Source: Brachymonas sp049977365
GTDB taxonomy: Bacteria > Pseudomonadota > Gammaproteobacteria > Burkholderiales > Burkholderiaceae_C
Direction: 5' to 3'
Assembly: GCF_049977365.1 (NCBI RefSeq)
Contig: NZ_JBNGEN010000008.1
Coordinates: forward strand, 1-64,000
DNA length: 64,000 nucleotides
Part shown: piece by piece, positions 9,839 through 18,662 of the stretch
Layout: each line of letters opens with the position of its first letter
Numbering within the stretch: position 1 is the first letter of the stretch
Program-made: the position numbers and the translations under genes
Notes under the pieces: model-generated
The model's input: the letters and a program-made list of their open reading frames with translations, nothing else
What the model was told of the DNA's origin: nothing
Databases searched by the model: none

Positions 9839-11716
9839 TCAGAACGCCCAGTTCAGGCTGAAGCCGCCGGTGACAGCGTCGGCCTTGAAGCCGGCCGGTT
9901 TGTACAGAGGGGTGCCCAGAAAAACGTCGTAGCCAAAGCCACGCGCCCAGCCCCGCCCGTTGCCACGCAGACCCAGCACAGCGCCTGCGAGCGAATTGCC
10001 GATCAGGTTGGCTGTGCTGGGCCCACCGACATGGCCGTAATCCAGCCCGACATAAAGCTCCTGTCCACTGCGCCCCAACGCTGCTCCCCAGTCGTTGCGC
10101 AGCAGCCAGCCGCGGTCGCCCAACAAAACGCTGGAACCATCGAATCCGCGCACGGTATAGCGGCCGCCGATCATGAAACGGTCTTGTGGCGTCAAGGGAG
10201 TCCGGTTCTGCTGCCAGCGCCAGTTGCCGCTGTAGCGCAGGTTCTGCGTTCCCAGGTGGAATGGGACATCGAGCACAGCTTCGGCCGTGATCAGCCCAAA
10301 GCGGGAGCTGCCTTCGCCAAAAGCCTCTTCCGGAGCCGGAAGGGAGTGAAAGGCGCCTGTGCCACGCTTGTACCCCAGCGTCAGATCCAGGCTCGCCTTG
10401 CCGACATACTCGCGATGGCTGAGTTGCGCCGCCCAGCCGCCCACCTGGCGGCGCTGTACATCGATTTCTGTGTCATCGATGGAGTTGTGACTGTTGCGAG
10501 CCCAGCCCTTGAGGGTGACACTGGTGCGCCGGCTGGAGTCGCGATAAAGCAGCCTGCTGACAAAAGCTTCGATGTTTTCCTGATCCCCGCTGTAGCTGTA
10601 TGTCTGCGTGGCGCCCGCTACGGTCTGATGGTAGGCACTGCGGTTCCAGTCGACACCCAAGGTCCAGTACCCGAAAGGAATGCTGTAGTAGGCAGCTCCG
10701 TTGCGGGTGCCACGGCTGCCGGACGCATCTGGTTTGCCACCCCCGAGATCCTGTCCATACGACACGTAAAACAGATCGTTGAGTGCGAGCGGATTGTCGA
10801 TGCTCAACGTAGCGGTGGCCTGGTATTTGCCCGTGTTGTCGGTGCCGCTGTCGTTCAGCGCAAGGTTCAAGCGCACCGGGCGACTTTGCTGATAGCGCAC
10901 CAGCAGATCGCTTTGTCCAAACGGCATCGCTGCCGAAGACACCTCCTGTGCCGGAGCAATCTGGATGTCTGCATCGGCCGTGGGAACCCGCTTCAGATTC
11001 TCCAGACCTTGCTCGATGTCACGCAGGTTCAGAATCCTGCCGGGCGCAGTGGGGATGCCAGTGGTGAGCCCCGCACGTCCAGCCTGCTCCGGCGCAATGC
11101 CGGGCTCCATGCGTATGGCCGCAATGCGCCCTGCAACCACGGTAAGCACCAGCTTGCCAGAAGCCAGATTCTGCGCAGGCGCCAGCACCCGGCTCGTGAT
11201 GTAGCCACGATCGATCAGCCGGTTCTGCGTCCGCTGCAACAGGACATTGATCCCTTGCGCGCCCAAGCAGCGCCCCACCGGGCGATCAGCCCCCCAGGGA
11301 CCACCCTGTGCATCAGAAACAAAGTCCAGCGCTTGATCCAGCGCCCGCAGCAGGGGCTCTGGCACCGGCTCCCCGCCTGGCCCTGCGAAAACGACTTCGC
11401 GAATGGGAAAACAGGGATGCTCTTCTTGAGGCAGTCGTGCATGAGGGTCGGTTTGGGGAACCTGCAAGGCCCGGGTTGCCGTGTCGGCTTGCTGCTGCAG
11501 CTGTCGCTGTTGTGTATCGATGCGCTGCTGCAACTGCTCCTGGCGTTCTTGTGCACGCCGCTGCTCCAGGATCTGCAGAGGAGCTTCCTGCGCAGAAATG
11601 GACGCATGCACTGTCACCATGCCCAGCCCCAGCAGACACGCCATCGGCCCTGCCGCATACGTCACAGGCAGAAAGCGAACAGACTTTACCGAACTTTTTT
11701 TACGATTCAAGGCCAC
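9839..11716 (-). CDS. TpsB outer-membrane transporter, FhaC/ShlB/HecB family
   Basis: Omp85-superfamily pore that secretes the TpsA exoprotein encoded 56 bp downstream, across the outer membrane. 625 residues from a GTG start at 11716; TTG at 11710 is an alternative and no strong Shine-Dalgarno is seen. A signal-peptide-like stretch covers about residues 18-42. A Gln/Arg-rich helical linker follows (about 48-85), as in other TpsB proteins. The POTRA region (about 95-260) includes CFPIREVVF, GYITSRV and LVLTVVAGRI. The C-terminal beta-barrel carries the conserved loop-6 motif (FMIGGRYTVRGFDG) and ends in Phe (NWAF), the usual barrel-insertion signature. tpsB followed by tpsA on one strand is the standard operon order. 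Confidence 0.93.
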   Translation of the reverse strand: MALNRKKSSVKSVRFLPVTYAAGPMACLLGLGMVTVHASISAQEAPLQILEQRRAQERQEQLQQRIDTQQRQLQQQADTATRALQVPQTDPHARLPQEEHPCFPIREVVFAGPGGEPVPEPLLRALDQALDFVSDAQGGPWGADRPVGRCLGAQGINVLLQRTQNRLIDRGYITSRVLAPAQNLASGKLVLTVVAGRIAAIRMEPGIAPEQAGRAGLTTGIPTAPGRILNLRDIEQGLENLKRVPTADADIQIAPAQEVSSAAMPFGQSDLLVRYQQSRPVRLNLALNDSGTDNTGKYQATATLSIDNPLALNDLFYVSYGQDLGGGKPDASGSRGTRNGAAYYSIPFGYWTLGVDWNRSAYHQTVAGATQTYSYSGDQENIEAFVSRLLYRDSSRRTSVTLKGWARNSHNSIDDTEIDVQRRQVGGWAAQLSHREYVGKASLDLTLGYKRGTGAFHSLPAPEEAFGEGSSRFGLITAEAVLDVPFHLGTQNLRYSGNWRWQQNRTPLTPQDRFMIGGRYTVRGFDGSSVLLGDRGWLLRNDWGAALGRSGQELYVGLDYGHVGGPSTANLIGNSLAGAVLGLRGNGRGWARGFGYDVFLGTPLYKPAGFKADAVTGGFSLNWAF

Positions 11717-11731
11717 AGAGTTACATCTAAA

Positions 11732-11754
11732 GTGTCAAATTAATATTTTGACAC
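11732..11754. promoter_or_regulatory. AT-rich inverted repeat just upstream of tpsB
   Basis: GTGTCAAA (11732-11739) and TTTGACAC (11747-11754) form a perfect 8-bp inverted repeat around a 7-bp AT spacer. It begins 16 bp upstream of the GTG start of the transporter gene, in an AT-rich patch that stands out from its GC-rich surroundings. Position and symmetry suit an operator for a dimeric regulator of the secretion operon. No regulator gene lies next to it and the binding protein is unknown. Confidence 0.45.
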
Positions 11755-12066
11755 AAACCAACAGCCTGATCCAAGTCCATGCCACGCGCTCCCTCTTGGC
11801 AAAGAAGTCGGCTTGCCCGTCTGCGCAAAGTGTCCGTTCGGTGCATGGCCACAGGACACTTACACGAACGCAATCGCAACCTGTTCTATGTGGTCTACTC
11901 AAGTCCCAAGACTCGGCTCGCCCTGCTGTTCATCCAGCTTCTGTCGCCGCAGGCATTCGCGACCTTTGAAGACTGATTTGGCGCTGCGTCGATCAACTCA
12001 GCGCCTGCTGCGTGACGCGAAGGGAAGCTGCTACAACCGGCGTCGCCGATGTGCATGACTCGTCGG
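11755..12066. other. Intergenic stretch with no recognised gene
   Basis: About 310 bp between the HEPN gene (ends 12067) and the AT-rich operator region of the secretion operon. Short open frames exist on the plus strand (for example 11779-11976) but resemble nothing I recognise and have no clear ribosome binding site. No hairpin with a T-run was seen. The promoter of the tpsB-tpsA operon probably lies at its left end. Confidence 0.5.
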
Positions 12067-12603
12067 TCAAGCTTTCGTAGCTGCCTCAGTTGCCTCTACA
12101 AGGCATTTCAGAAACCTGATGGCCTTCTCCAATTCGTCCTTGCGTATGAGGTGGGCTGCTGGCACCCCGGCACTCGGGGCCTTTGATCGATGCACAGCGT
12201 CGCCACGTTTTTTGATCAACGCGTCGAGTTCCAGGCGAGCACGGGCGCTGTCGTAGTTGTTCCAGTGCCAGCCTGCCGCCACATCGACACCCAGAAAGTC
12301 GGCGAACAACTTGCAAGTCTTCTCGGCATTGGGATTGTTGAATTGCTTGAGCGTCATCTGAAGATGCCGTAGCACGAATCGATTCTGAAAACTGTCATTT
12401 CCTTCCCCCAGTCGTTGCCGAACTGCTTCCTGCACTCTGTCTTCAACATAAGTCTCCCATGCAGTGCAAGCCATGATGAGACCTGCGCGCTTCAGTACCT
12501 CCGCATTCGGCGGCGGAGGGAGGGTGTTGATGGCATTGAAGTGATCAAGCAACTCCACCGCGTCCTTGATGGAACTGTCGAATGTCTTTCTGGCTGTGGG
12601 CAT
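12067..12603 (-). CDS. HEPN-domain protein (RiboL-PSP-HEPN-like), putative RNase
   Basis: 178-residue, mostly helical protein. The sequence KKRGDAVHRSK near residue 133 contains the R-x4-H motif that forms the active site of catalytic HEPN ribonucleases. The N-terminal helix with ACTAWETYVEDRV and the overall length resemble the RiboL-PSP-HEPN family, which is found in toxin-antitoxin, abortive-infection and polymorphic toxin contexts. The gene starts 17 bp after the mnmE stop on the same strand, so it could be read through from mnmE. It has visibly lower GC than mnmE, suggesting acquisition. No MNT nucleotidyltransferase or other antitoxin is adjacent. A non-toxic structural HEPN role remains possible; no function is proven. 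Confidence 0.7.
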   Translation of the reverse strand: MPTARKTFDSSIKDAVELLDHFNAINTLPPPPNAEVLKRAGLIMACTAWETYVEDRVQEAVRQRLGEGNDSFQNRFVLRHLQMTLKQFNNPNAEKTCKLFADFLGVDVAAGWHWNNYDSARARLELDALIKKRGDAVHRSKAPSAGVPAAHLIRKDELEKAIRFLKCLVEATEAATKA

Positions 12604-12620
12604 ATTGAACGGAACGTTGG

Positions 12621-14051
12621 TTATTTACCGATGCAGAACTTGCCGAAGATTTCGCCCAGGAGGTCGTCGGGGGTGAATTCGCCGGTGATGGTGTTGAGGG
12701 CGTTCTGGGCGAGGCGGAGTTCCTCGGCGAGGAGGTCCAGGGCGGGGGCGGGTCTGGCGAGGTGGGCGCGGGCTTCCTCGACGTGGACGGCCACGTGTTC
12801 GAGCGCGTGGAGGTGGCGCTCGCGGGCGATGAAGACACCTTCGGGGGCAGATTGCCAGCCGACGAGGCGCAGCAGGCGCTGGCGCAGGGTTTCGAGTCCG
12901 GCACCGGTGCGTGCGCTGAGCAGGAGGGGCACATCGGCATCCTCCTGCCGATGGGCGTCCACGGGAGCTGACAGGTCAGGGGGCGCATCGGTCAGGGTGT
13001 CGGCCTTGTTGGCCAGATGCAGTACGGGCACGCTTGCGGGGAGCTGCTCGGCAAGGCGCTCGGCGATGCGGGCGTCGGCCTCGCGGTAGGCAGGGTCGGA
13101 CTGGCGGGTGAGGTCGTGCAGGAAGAGGACGGCATCGGCCTGGGTGATTTCGCCCCAGGCGCGTTCGATGCCGATGGCCTCTACGGCGTCGACTTCGGCA
13201 AGGGAGGTGTCACGCAGGCCAGCAGTGTCGACGACGTGCAGGGGCACGCCCTCGATCTGGATGGTCTGGGTGACCTTGTCGCGCGTGGTGCCGGCAATGG
13301 GAGTGACGATGGCCAGTTCGGCCCCTGCCAGGGCATTGAGCAGGGAGCTCTTGCCGGCATTGGGCTGGCCGGCGATGACGACGCGGATGCCTTCGCGCAG
13401 GAGCGCGCCCTGCCGGGCCTGACGGCGGATGCTGGCCAGGCGTTCGGCGATGCGGTCAAGCTGGCCCGAAGCGTCGGCCTGGCGAAGAAAGTCGATGTCT
13501 TCCTCGGGGAAGTCGAGCGTGGCTTCGACGAGCATGCGCAGGTGCACGAGGGCGTCGCGCAGGGTCTGCACCTCGTGGCTGAAGGCGCCACTCAGCGAGC
13601 GGCTGGCGCTGCGGGCAGCGGTTTCGGTGCTGGCGTCGATGAGGTCGGCCACGGCTTCAGCCTGGGCCAGATCGAGTTTGCCGTTGAGGAAGGCGCGTTC
13701 GGTGAATTCGCCCGGCTCGGCCACCCGCACCCCCAGGGAGGTGCCGGCCTGCAGGCAGCGGGCCAGCAGCAGCCGCAGCACCACGCTGCCGCCGTGGGCC
13801 TGGAGTTCGAGCACGTCTTCTCCGGTGTAGCTGTGCGGGGCAGGAAACCACAGGGCCAGTCCATGGTCGAGCGCGGCCCCCTGCGCATCCGGGAACGGCA
13901 GGTAGGTGGCCATGCGGGCCACGAGCGGGCGTCCGAGCAGGGCTTCGACGAGCGGGGCCAGCCCCTGCCCGCTCACCCGCACGATGCCCACGGCTCCCCG
14001 TCCGGGGGCGGTGGCAATGGCGGCAATGGGCTGGGCATGACGGGCAAGCAT
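12621..14051 (-). CDS. mnmE: tRNA uridine-5-carboxymethylaminomethyl synthesis GTPase MnmE
   Basis: With MnmG, installs (carboxymethyl)aminomethyl groups on C5 of the wobble uridine of several tRNAs, using a folate-linked C1 donor and GTP. 476 residues from ATG 14051, where the family N-terminus (PIAAIATAPGRGAVGIVRVSG) begins; the open frame extends further upstream but without family sequence. TrmE N-domain about 1-120. A G domain is inserted in the helical domain: G1 GQPNAGKSS (228-236), G3 DTAGLRDT, G4 NKAD. The protein ends FCIGK, the invariant C-terminus whose Cys is needed for modification. Complete. Divergent from the ABC exporter across about 200 bp. Confidence 0.96.
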   Translation of the reverse strand: MLARHAQPIAAIATAPGRGAVGIVRVSGQGLAPLVEALLGRPLVARMATYLPFPDAQGAALDHGLALWFPAPHSYTGEDVLELQAHGGSVVLRLLLARCLQAGTSLGVRVAEPGEFTERAFLNGKLDLAQAEAVADLIDASTETAARSASRSLSGAFSHEVQTLRDALVHLRMLVEATLDFPEEDIDFLRQADASGQLDRIAERLASIRRQARQGALLREGIRVVIAGQPNAGKSSLLNALAGAELAIVTPIAGTTRDKVTQTIQIEGVPLHVVDTAGLRDTSLAEVDAVEAIGIERAWGEITQADAVLFLHDLTRQSDPAYREADARIAERLAEQLPASVPVLHLANKADTLTDAPPDLSAPVDAHRQEDADVPLLLSARTGAGLETLRQRLLRLVGWQSAPEGVFIARERHLHALEHVAVHVEEARAHLARPAPALDLLAEELRLAQNALNTITGEFTPDDLLGEIFGKFCIGK

Positions 14052-14251
14052 GAAACGGGGTCTCCGGATAGAGGGGGTCTGCTGCAGCGCAGGCAGGCAG
14101 CTCGGACAATCGCTGCATCTTGCCAGAAACCAGGTCCCGGCGCAGCTCTCGGGCGGCCCTGGACGCACGGGATACGCCTGCACCGGATCTGGCGCACAGA
14201 AGCGCAAAACCTGCTGCCATGCGGGCATGGCTTCTCCGCTACCATGCAGCC

Positions 14252-16252
14252 ATGTGTCTATCCCGGTTCTTTTCCTGGTGCGAGCATCGTCTCGCGCCCT
14301 ATCCCGCTCCTGATCCTGCCCTGCCGCCCCGGGCGTTCTGGCCCTTTGTGTGGCAGGCGGCGGCCGGGGCGCGTGGCTCCCTGGTGGCGCTGGCTGTGCT
14401 GTCGGCACTGATCTCGATGTACGAGGTGTTCCTGTTCGCCACGCTGGGGCGCGTGGTGGACTGGCTCGGCGCGCTGCATCCGCACGAGCTGCTGGCCGCA
14501 CGGGGGACATCGCTTGCCTGGCTCGCCGGCATCATGCTGGCCTCGATCGCGCTGGTGACGCTGCAGACCACGGTCAAGCACCAGGTGCTGGCCATCAATT
14601 TTCCGATGCGGCTGCGCTGGAACTTCCACCGCCTGATGCTCGGCCAGAGCATGGCGTTCTATGCCGACGAGTTCGCGGGCCGCATCACCACCAAGATCAT
14701 GCAGACGGCCCTGGCCGTGCGCGACATGCTGTTCACCACGGCCGACGTGCTCATCGGCATGGGCACCTACATGCTCACGATCCTGCTGCTGGCAGCGGGT
14801 TTCGACTGGCGGCTGATGGTGCCGTTTGCCCTGTGGGCGGCTGCCTATGTGGCGGCCTGCCGCTACTTCGTGCCACGGCTCGCGCAGGTGAGCCGCGAGC
14901 AGGCCCATGCCCGCGCGGCCATGACGGGACGCATCACCGATGCCTATACCAACATCGCCACGGTCAAGCTCTTTGCCCATACCCGCAGCGAGGCGGCCTT
15001 TGCCCGTGCGGCCATGGACGGCTTCCGCTCCACCGGCTACGCGCAGATGCGGCTCGTGAGCCAGTTCGAGATCACCAACCAGGTCATGATGGTGGCGCTC
15101 ATCGGCAGCTCGGGCGGCCTGGCGCTGTGGCTCTGGGCCCAGCAGGGCATCGGCATCGGGGCGGTGGCGGCCATCACCGCCATGGCGCTGCGCCTCAACG
15201 GCATGAGCCACTGGGTCATGTGGGAGCTGACCACGCTGTTCGAGCATGTGGGCACCATCCAGGACGGCATCAATACCCTCTCGCGGGCCCCGACGGTGGT
15301 GGATGCGCCCGAAGCCGGCACGCTGCGCGTGACGCAGGGGGAAGTGAGGTTCGAGCATGTGACCTTCGGCTACCGGCCCGACCTGTCTCCGGTGATCGAC
15401 GACCTCACGCTCACGATCCGTCCCGGCGAGAAAGTGGGGCTGATCGGCCGCTCGGGCGCGGGCAAGTCCACCCTGGTGAGCCTGCTGCTGCGCTTTCAGG
15501 ACGTGCAGGCCGGCAGCGTGCGCATCGACGGGCAGGACATCCGCGCCGTCACCCAGGACAGCCTGCGCGCGCACATCGGCGTGGTCACGCAGGACACCTC
15601 GCTTCTGCACCGCAGCATGCGCGACAACATCCTCTACGGCCGGCCGGACGCTAGCGAGGCCGAGCTGCATGCCGCTGCCGCGCGTGCCGAAGCCGATGGA
15701 TTCATCTCCGCGCTGGAAGACCGCGAGGGCCACACCGGCTACGACGCCCAGGTGGGCGAGCGGGGCGTGAAGCTCTCCGGCGGCCAGCGGCAGCGCGTGG
15801 CCATCGCGCGCGTCATGCTCAAGAACGCCCCCATCCTCGTGCTCGATGAGGCCACCAGCGCCCTCGACTCCGAAGTGGAGGCGGCCATTCAGGACAGCCT
15901 CGCCAAGCTCATGGAAGGCAAGACCGTGCTTGCCATTGCGCACCGGCTCTCGACCATCGCGGCACTCGACCGGCTCGTGGTGCTCGACCAGGGCCGCATC
16001 GTCGAAGAAGGCACGCACCACGAACTGCTGGCCCGCCATGGGCTGTATGCGCGCCTGTGGCAAAGGCAGAGTGGCGGTTTTCTGGGCGAGCAGTCCGGAC
16101 ACGAAGAGGCCGATGCCCTGCAGACCGCGCTGGCGGCCGGTCAGGCTGCGGACCCTGCCGCATCCGAGACCACTCCGGCCGATGCAGCCTCCGAAGCCGA
16201 CACGCCCCAGCCGCCCTCGGGCGCTCCTGCCGATCGCCCTGCGGCCTGCTGA
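14252..16252 (+). CDS. ABC exporter, fused membrane and ATPase domains (multidrug/lipid type)
   Basis: Half-transporter of about 666 residues that works as a homodimer in the inner membrane. Six predicted membrane helices lie in the first 330 residues. The nucleotide-binding domain contains Walker A GRSGAGKST, signature LSGGQRQRVAIARV, Walker B ILVLDEATSALD and the H-loop AIAHRLST. The start is placed at ATG 14252 (MCLSRFFSWCEHRLAPYP), matching the usual short N-terminus of this family; ATG 14219 is an alternative. The last 55 residues are an Ala/Pro/Glu-rich tail after the ATPase, probably disordered. The substrate cannot be inferred. Confidence 0.88.
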   Translation: MCLSRFFSWCEHRLAPYPAPDPALPPRAFWPFVWQAAAGARGSLVALAVLSALISMYEVFLFATLGRVVDWLGALHPHELLAARGTSLAWLAGIMLASIALVTLQTTVKHQVLAINFPMRLRWNFHRLMLGQSMAFYADEFAGRITTKIMQTALAVRDMLFTTADVLIGMGTYMLTILLLAAGFDWRLMVPFALWAAAYVAACRYFVPRLAQVSREQAHARAAMTGRITDAYTNIATVKLFAHTRSEAAFARAAMDGFRSTGYAQMRLVSQFEITNQVMMVALIGSSGGLALWLWAQQGIGIGAVAAITAMALRLNGMSHWVMWELTTLFEHVGTIQDGINTLSRAPTVVDAPEAGTLRVTQGEVRFEHVTFGYRPDLSPVIDDLTLTIRPGEKVGLIGRSGAGKSTLVSLLLRFQDVQAGSVRIDGQDIRAVTQDSLRAHIGVVTQDTSLLHRSMRDNILYGRPDASEAELHAAAARAEADGFISALEDREGHTGYDAQVGERGVKLSGGQRQRVAIARVMLKNAPILVLDEATSALDSEVEAAIQDSLAKLMEGKTVLAIAHRLSTIAALDRLVVLDQGRIVEEGTHHELLARHGLYARLWQRQSGGFLGEQSGHEEADALQTALAAGQAADPAASETTPADAASEADTPQPPSGAPADRPAAC

Positions 16253-16342
16253 CAGGCGGCCTGCCCCTTCACCAGCAGCTCAGACCCACCGCCAGGCCCT
16301 GCTTTCTGTCGAGGGGCCAAATGTCTTTGACTGAGGTGCCAG

Positions 16343-17605
16343 TCAGGCCGCAGCACCCCTGCCGGCCAGCATGGCTCCATGCACCACCAGCGCTGCCGCC
16401 TCCATGCTGGCCAGAGCCACGGCCACACGCATGCCATAGCGCCGGCCACCGCTCACAAAGGCCAGCACCGACTTCGACACCGCGCTGCTGGCCAGCACGC
16501 ACAGCACCCCCCACTGCGCATACACGGGAGACATGCTGCCCGAAGTCCCCATCTGGGCAATGCCCACGGCCGCCGCCTGCAGCTCCGTGAGTGCGGCCAG
16601 CATGGCGGCTGCAATGGCCACCGTATCCCCGAAGGTGCTGCGCAACCAGGCCGCCAGCACCGAGAACCCCGCAATGACGGCAGCCACCAGAAAGGCATGG
16701 GCGAGCTTGAAGGCCTTGGCAGTGGGCTCCTCCACCCACTGCTGCGCGCGGGCCGCCGCCCGCAGGCCGAACGCGGCGTTGAGCACCAGCACCCCCACGG
16801 CCGCCGCCATGGGCCATGCCAGCGCCTGCATGAGCCCGGGCGCCGCCGCCCACACCACCGCCAGCAACAGCAGCAGCGAGGCCAGATTGGAGAGAATCGC
16901 CGCCGAGCTGGCCGCCATCATCAGGCGGGGCTCGGTCTTCACCCGCTGCCCAAAGCTCGCGGTGGCCGCTGTGGACGAGGCAAAGCCCGAAAAGAACCCC
17001 GTCACGGCCAGCCCCCAGCGCACCCCGGCCATGCGCATGGCGACGTGCCCCAGCATGCCCATGGCCATGACGAGCACCACGATCATCCAGACCGTGCGCG
17101 GATCGAGCACGCCCCAGGGATCGACCGCATGGTGCGGCAGCAGGGGCATGACCACCAGCAGCGCCGCCAGGATGAGCAGCGCGTCCTTGAGCTCCTGTTC
17201 GGTGACGATGTTGCGGCTGATGTTCTGCAGCTGGGCCTTGGCCTGCAGCAGCATGGCTGCCACCACCCCCAGCCCCGCCGCCAGCTGCGGGTCACGCACC
17301 GCAAGCCCGGCCAGCGCCATGTTGAGCAGCAGCGCCGTCTCGCCGGTCAGCCCGAGATCGGTCGGGGCATTGCGCACATAGCCCACCACGGCCAGCGCTC
17401 CCACGGCAGCCAGCGCCGCGATGTAGGGCCCCAGCCCCAGCCCGAACGTCACCACCCCCAGCAGCGCCACGATGGCATGGGTACGCAACCCGGCCAGCGG
17501 CCCGGTGCTGTGGCGCTCCCGGATCGCACCCACCAGAATGCCCATGCCGAGCGCCGTAGCAATGCTGGTGATGGAAACAGACAGAGGCACGGATGGGTCG
17601 GTCAT
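16343..17605 (-). CDS. MgtC/SapB-type integral membrane protein with DUF4010
   Basis: About 420 residues, with an N-terminal MgtC-like membrane block (ALGMGILVGAIRERH, FGLGLGPYIAALAAVGALAV) and a longer C-terminal DUF4010 membrane region (GFFSGFASSTAATASFGQ). The ATG at 17605 is preceded by an AGGAG ribosome binding site 8 bp upstream, which decides the start. About 10-12 hydrophobic segments. The function of the family is not established; a link to Mg2+ or membrane-potential homeostasis is only suggested by the MgtC similarity. Convergent with the ABC exporter. Confidence 0.8.
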   Translation of the reverse strand: MTDPSVPLSVSITSIATALGMGILVGAIRERHSTGPLAGLRTHAIVALLGVVTFGLGLGPYIAALAAVGALAVVGYVRNAPTDLGLTGETALLLNMALAGLAVRDPQLAAGLGVVAAMLLQAKAQLQNISRNIVTEQELKDALLILAALLVVMPLLPHHAVDPWGVLDPRTVWMIVVLVMAMGMLGHVAMRMAGVRWGLAVTGFFSGFASSTAATASFGQRVKTEPRLMMAASSAAILSNLASLLLLLAVVWAAAPGLMQALAWPMAAAVGVLVLNAAFGLRAAARAQQWVEEPTAKAFKLAHAFLVAAVIAGFSVLAAWLRSTFGDTVAIAAAMLAALTELQAAAVGIAQMGTSGSMSPVYAQWGVLCVLASSAVSKSVLAFVSGGRRYGMRVAVALASMEAAALVVHGAMLAGRGAAA

Positions 17606-17743
17606 GGCGGCACACTCCTGCTCGGAAAAAGAGAAAAGAGACAGGGACCAGGACACGCAGCACACCGTACCCGTCCAGCCCGCAGCCTTCCATGCAGAAT
17701 AATCGCTCTGCCCCGTGGCACACCGGACGGCGATCGCCGGGAG

Positions 17744-17778
17744 CATGAAAATGCCCGCACATGGCGGGCATTTTCATG
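17744..17778 (-). terminator. Strong hairpin terminator downstream of dsbA
   Basis: Perfect 15-bp arms CATGAAAATGCCCGC (17744-17758) and their complement (17764-17778) with a 5-nt loop. It lies 72 bp downstream of dsbA and upstream of the DUF4010 gene. The T-run is built into the descending arm, a form common in Burkholderiales. Confidence 0.8.
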
Positions 17779-17849
17779 GGGAAGGCCCATGCGCTGCCGC
17801 TGAGGCTGCCCGCGCAAGACGCCTGCGCGCAGCGCGCACGGCGCAGGCC

Positions 17850-18611
17850 TCAGGCGTGGCCTGCTTCCTGCTTGCCGAGCTGGGTGACGATCTGCAGGGC
17901 GCGGGTCATGCCCTGGGCGTGTTCGCCGTCGATGTAGTACTTGCCGGCCACGCCGAACGAGGGTACGCCCTCGACGCCGTAGTCCTGCACCAGCTGGTTG
18001 GCGCGGCGCAGGTTGGCATCCATGGCAAAGGACTTGTAGGCCTCTGCAAAGTTCGTGCCCTGCAGCTCGGGCTGCTTGGCCGCCCAGGCCAGCACGGCTC
18101 CGTCGGAAAAGAGCTGCTGGCGCTCCTTGTGCACGGCATCGAACACCTTGCCGTGCATCTGCGCGAGCTTACCGGATGCCACGAGCGCGTAGTACATGCG
18201 CTGCAGCGGCACCATCTCGGGCCGGAAGGCGACCGGCACCAGGTTGACGACCAGCTCGGCCGGTGCGGATTTGCGCCAGGCCTCGAACTCGGGCTCGAAG
18301 TGGTTGCAGTGCGGGCACCAGTAGCCGAAGAACTCGACCACCTCGGCCTTGCCCTTGGGCACTTCGGTGGGCAGGGGCGACTTGAGCACCATGTAGTCCT
18401 GTCCGGCCACGAAGGAGCCGGCGGCCGCCGGCTGGGCCGGTGCGGCATTGGCCGAACTGATGGCGCCGGGGGCCGGCACAGCCTCGGCACCTGCCGTGGA
18501 CGAGCCGGCCGGTGCGGGGCCGGTGGTGGTGGTCTGCTTGCAGCCGGCAAGCAGACCGGCGATGGCGCCCGAGCCCACCAGGAGGCTCAGGGAAAATTCA
18601 CGACGCTTCAT
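17850..18611 (-). CDS. dsbA: DsbA-type thiol:disulfide interchange lipoprotein
   Basis: Periplasmic oxidase that introduces disulfide bonds into exported proteins. 253 residues; the active site FFGYWCPHC has the CPHC redox pair (99-102), and the cis-Pro loop is GVPSF. The N-terminus MKRREFSLSLL...AGLLAGC contains a lipobox with Cys24, followed by a Thr/Ala/Pro-rich linker, so it is probably membrane-anchored rather than soluble. It is downstream of the SPOR-domain gene and argS on the same strand, a standing arrangement in Burkholderiales. Complete, and followed by a strong terminator. Confidence 0.93.
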   Translation of the reverse strand: MKRREFSLSLLVGSGAIAGLLAGCKQTTTTGPAPAGSSTAGAEAVPAPGAISSANAAPAQPAAAGSFVAGQDYMVLKSPLPTEVPKGKAEVVEFFGYWCPHCNHFEPEFEAWRKSAPAELVVNLVPVAFRPEMVPLQRMYYALVASGKLAQMHGKVFDAVHKERQQLFSDGAVLAWAAKQPELQGTNFAEAYKSFAMDANLRRANQLVQDYGVEGVPSFGVAGKYYIDGEHAQGMTRALQIVTQLGKQEAGHA

Positions 18612-18662
18612 GGGAACACACTCCGGAAACGGCGTGCCGCGCGGGCACGCCTGAGCAGGGAA

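Noticed and set aside
6792..9932. Long plus-strand open frame (over 1,000 codons) opposite the exoprotein gene, with similar frames at 1365-2999, 3354-4409 and 4581-6104
   Set aside because: These are antisense shadows of the GC-rich haemagglutinin repeats. They have no family similarity, and the minus-strand frame carries a signal peptide, TPS domain and CdiA blocks.
11779..11976. 65-codon plus-strand frame upstream of the secretion operon
   Set aside because: No ribosome binding site, no recognisable domain, and it overlaps the probable promoter region.
14052..14510. N-terminal extension of mnmE to 14510
   Set aside because: MnmE proteins start at the PIAAIATAPGRGAVG block; the extra sequence is low-complexity and overlaps the divergent ABC exporter.
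14258..16102. Minus-strand frame of about 614 codons across the ABC exporter
   Set aside because: Antisense shadow; the plus-strand frame has all ABC ATPase motifs.
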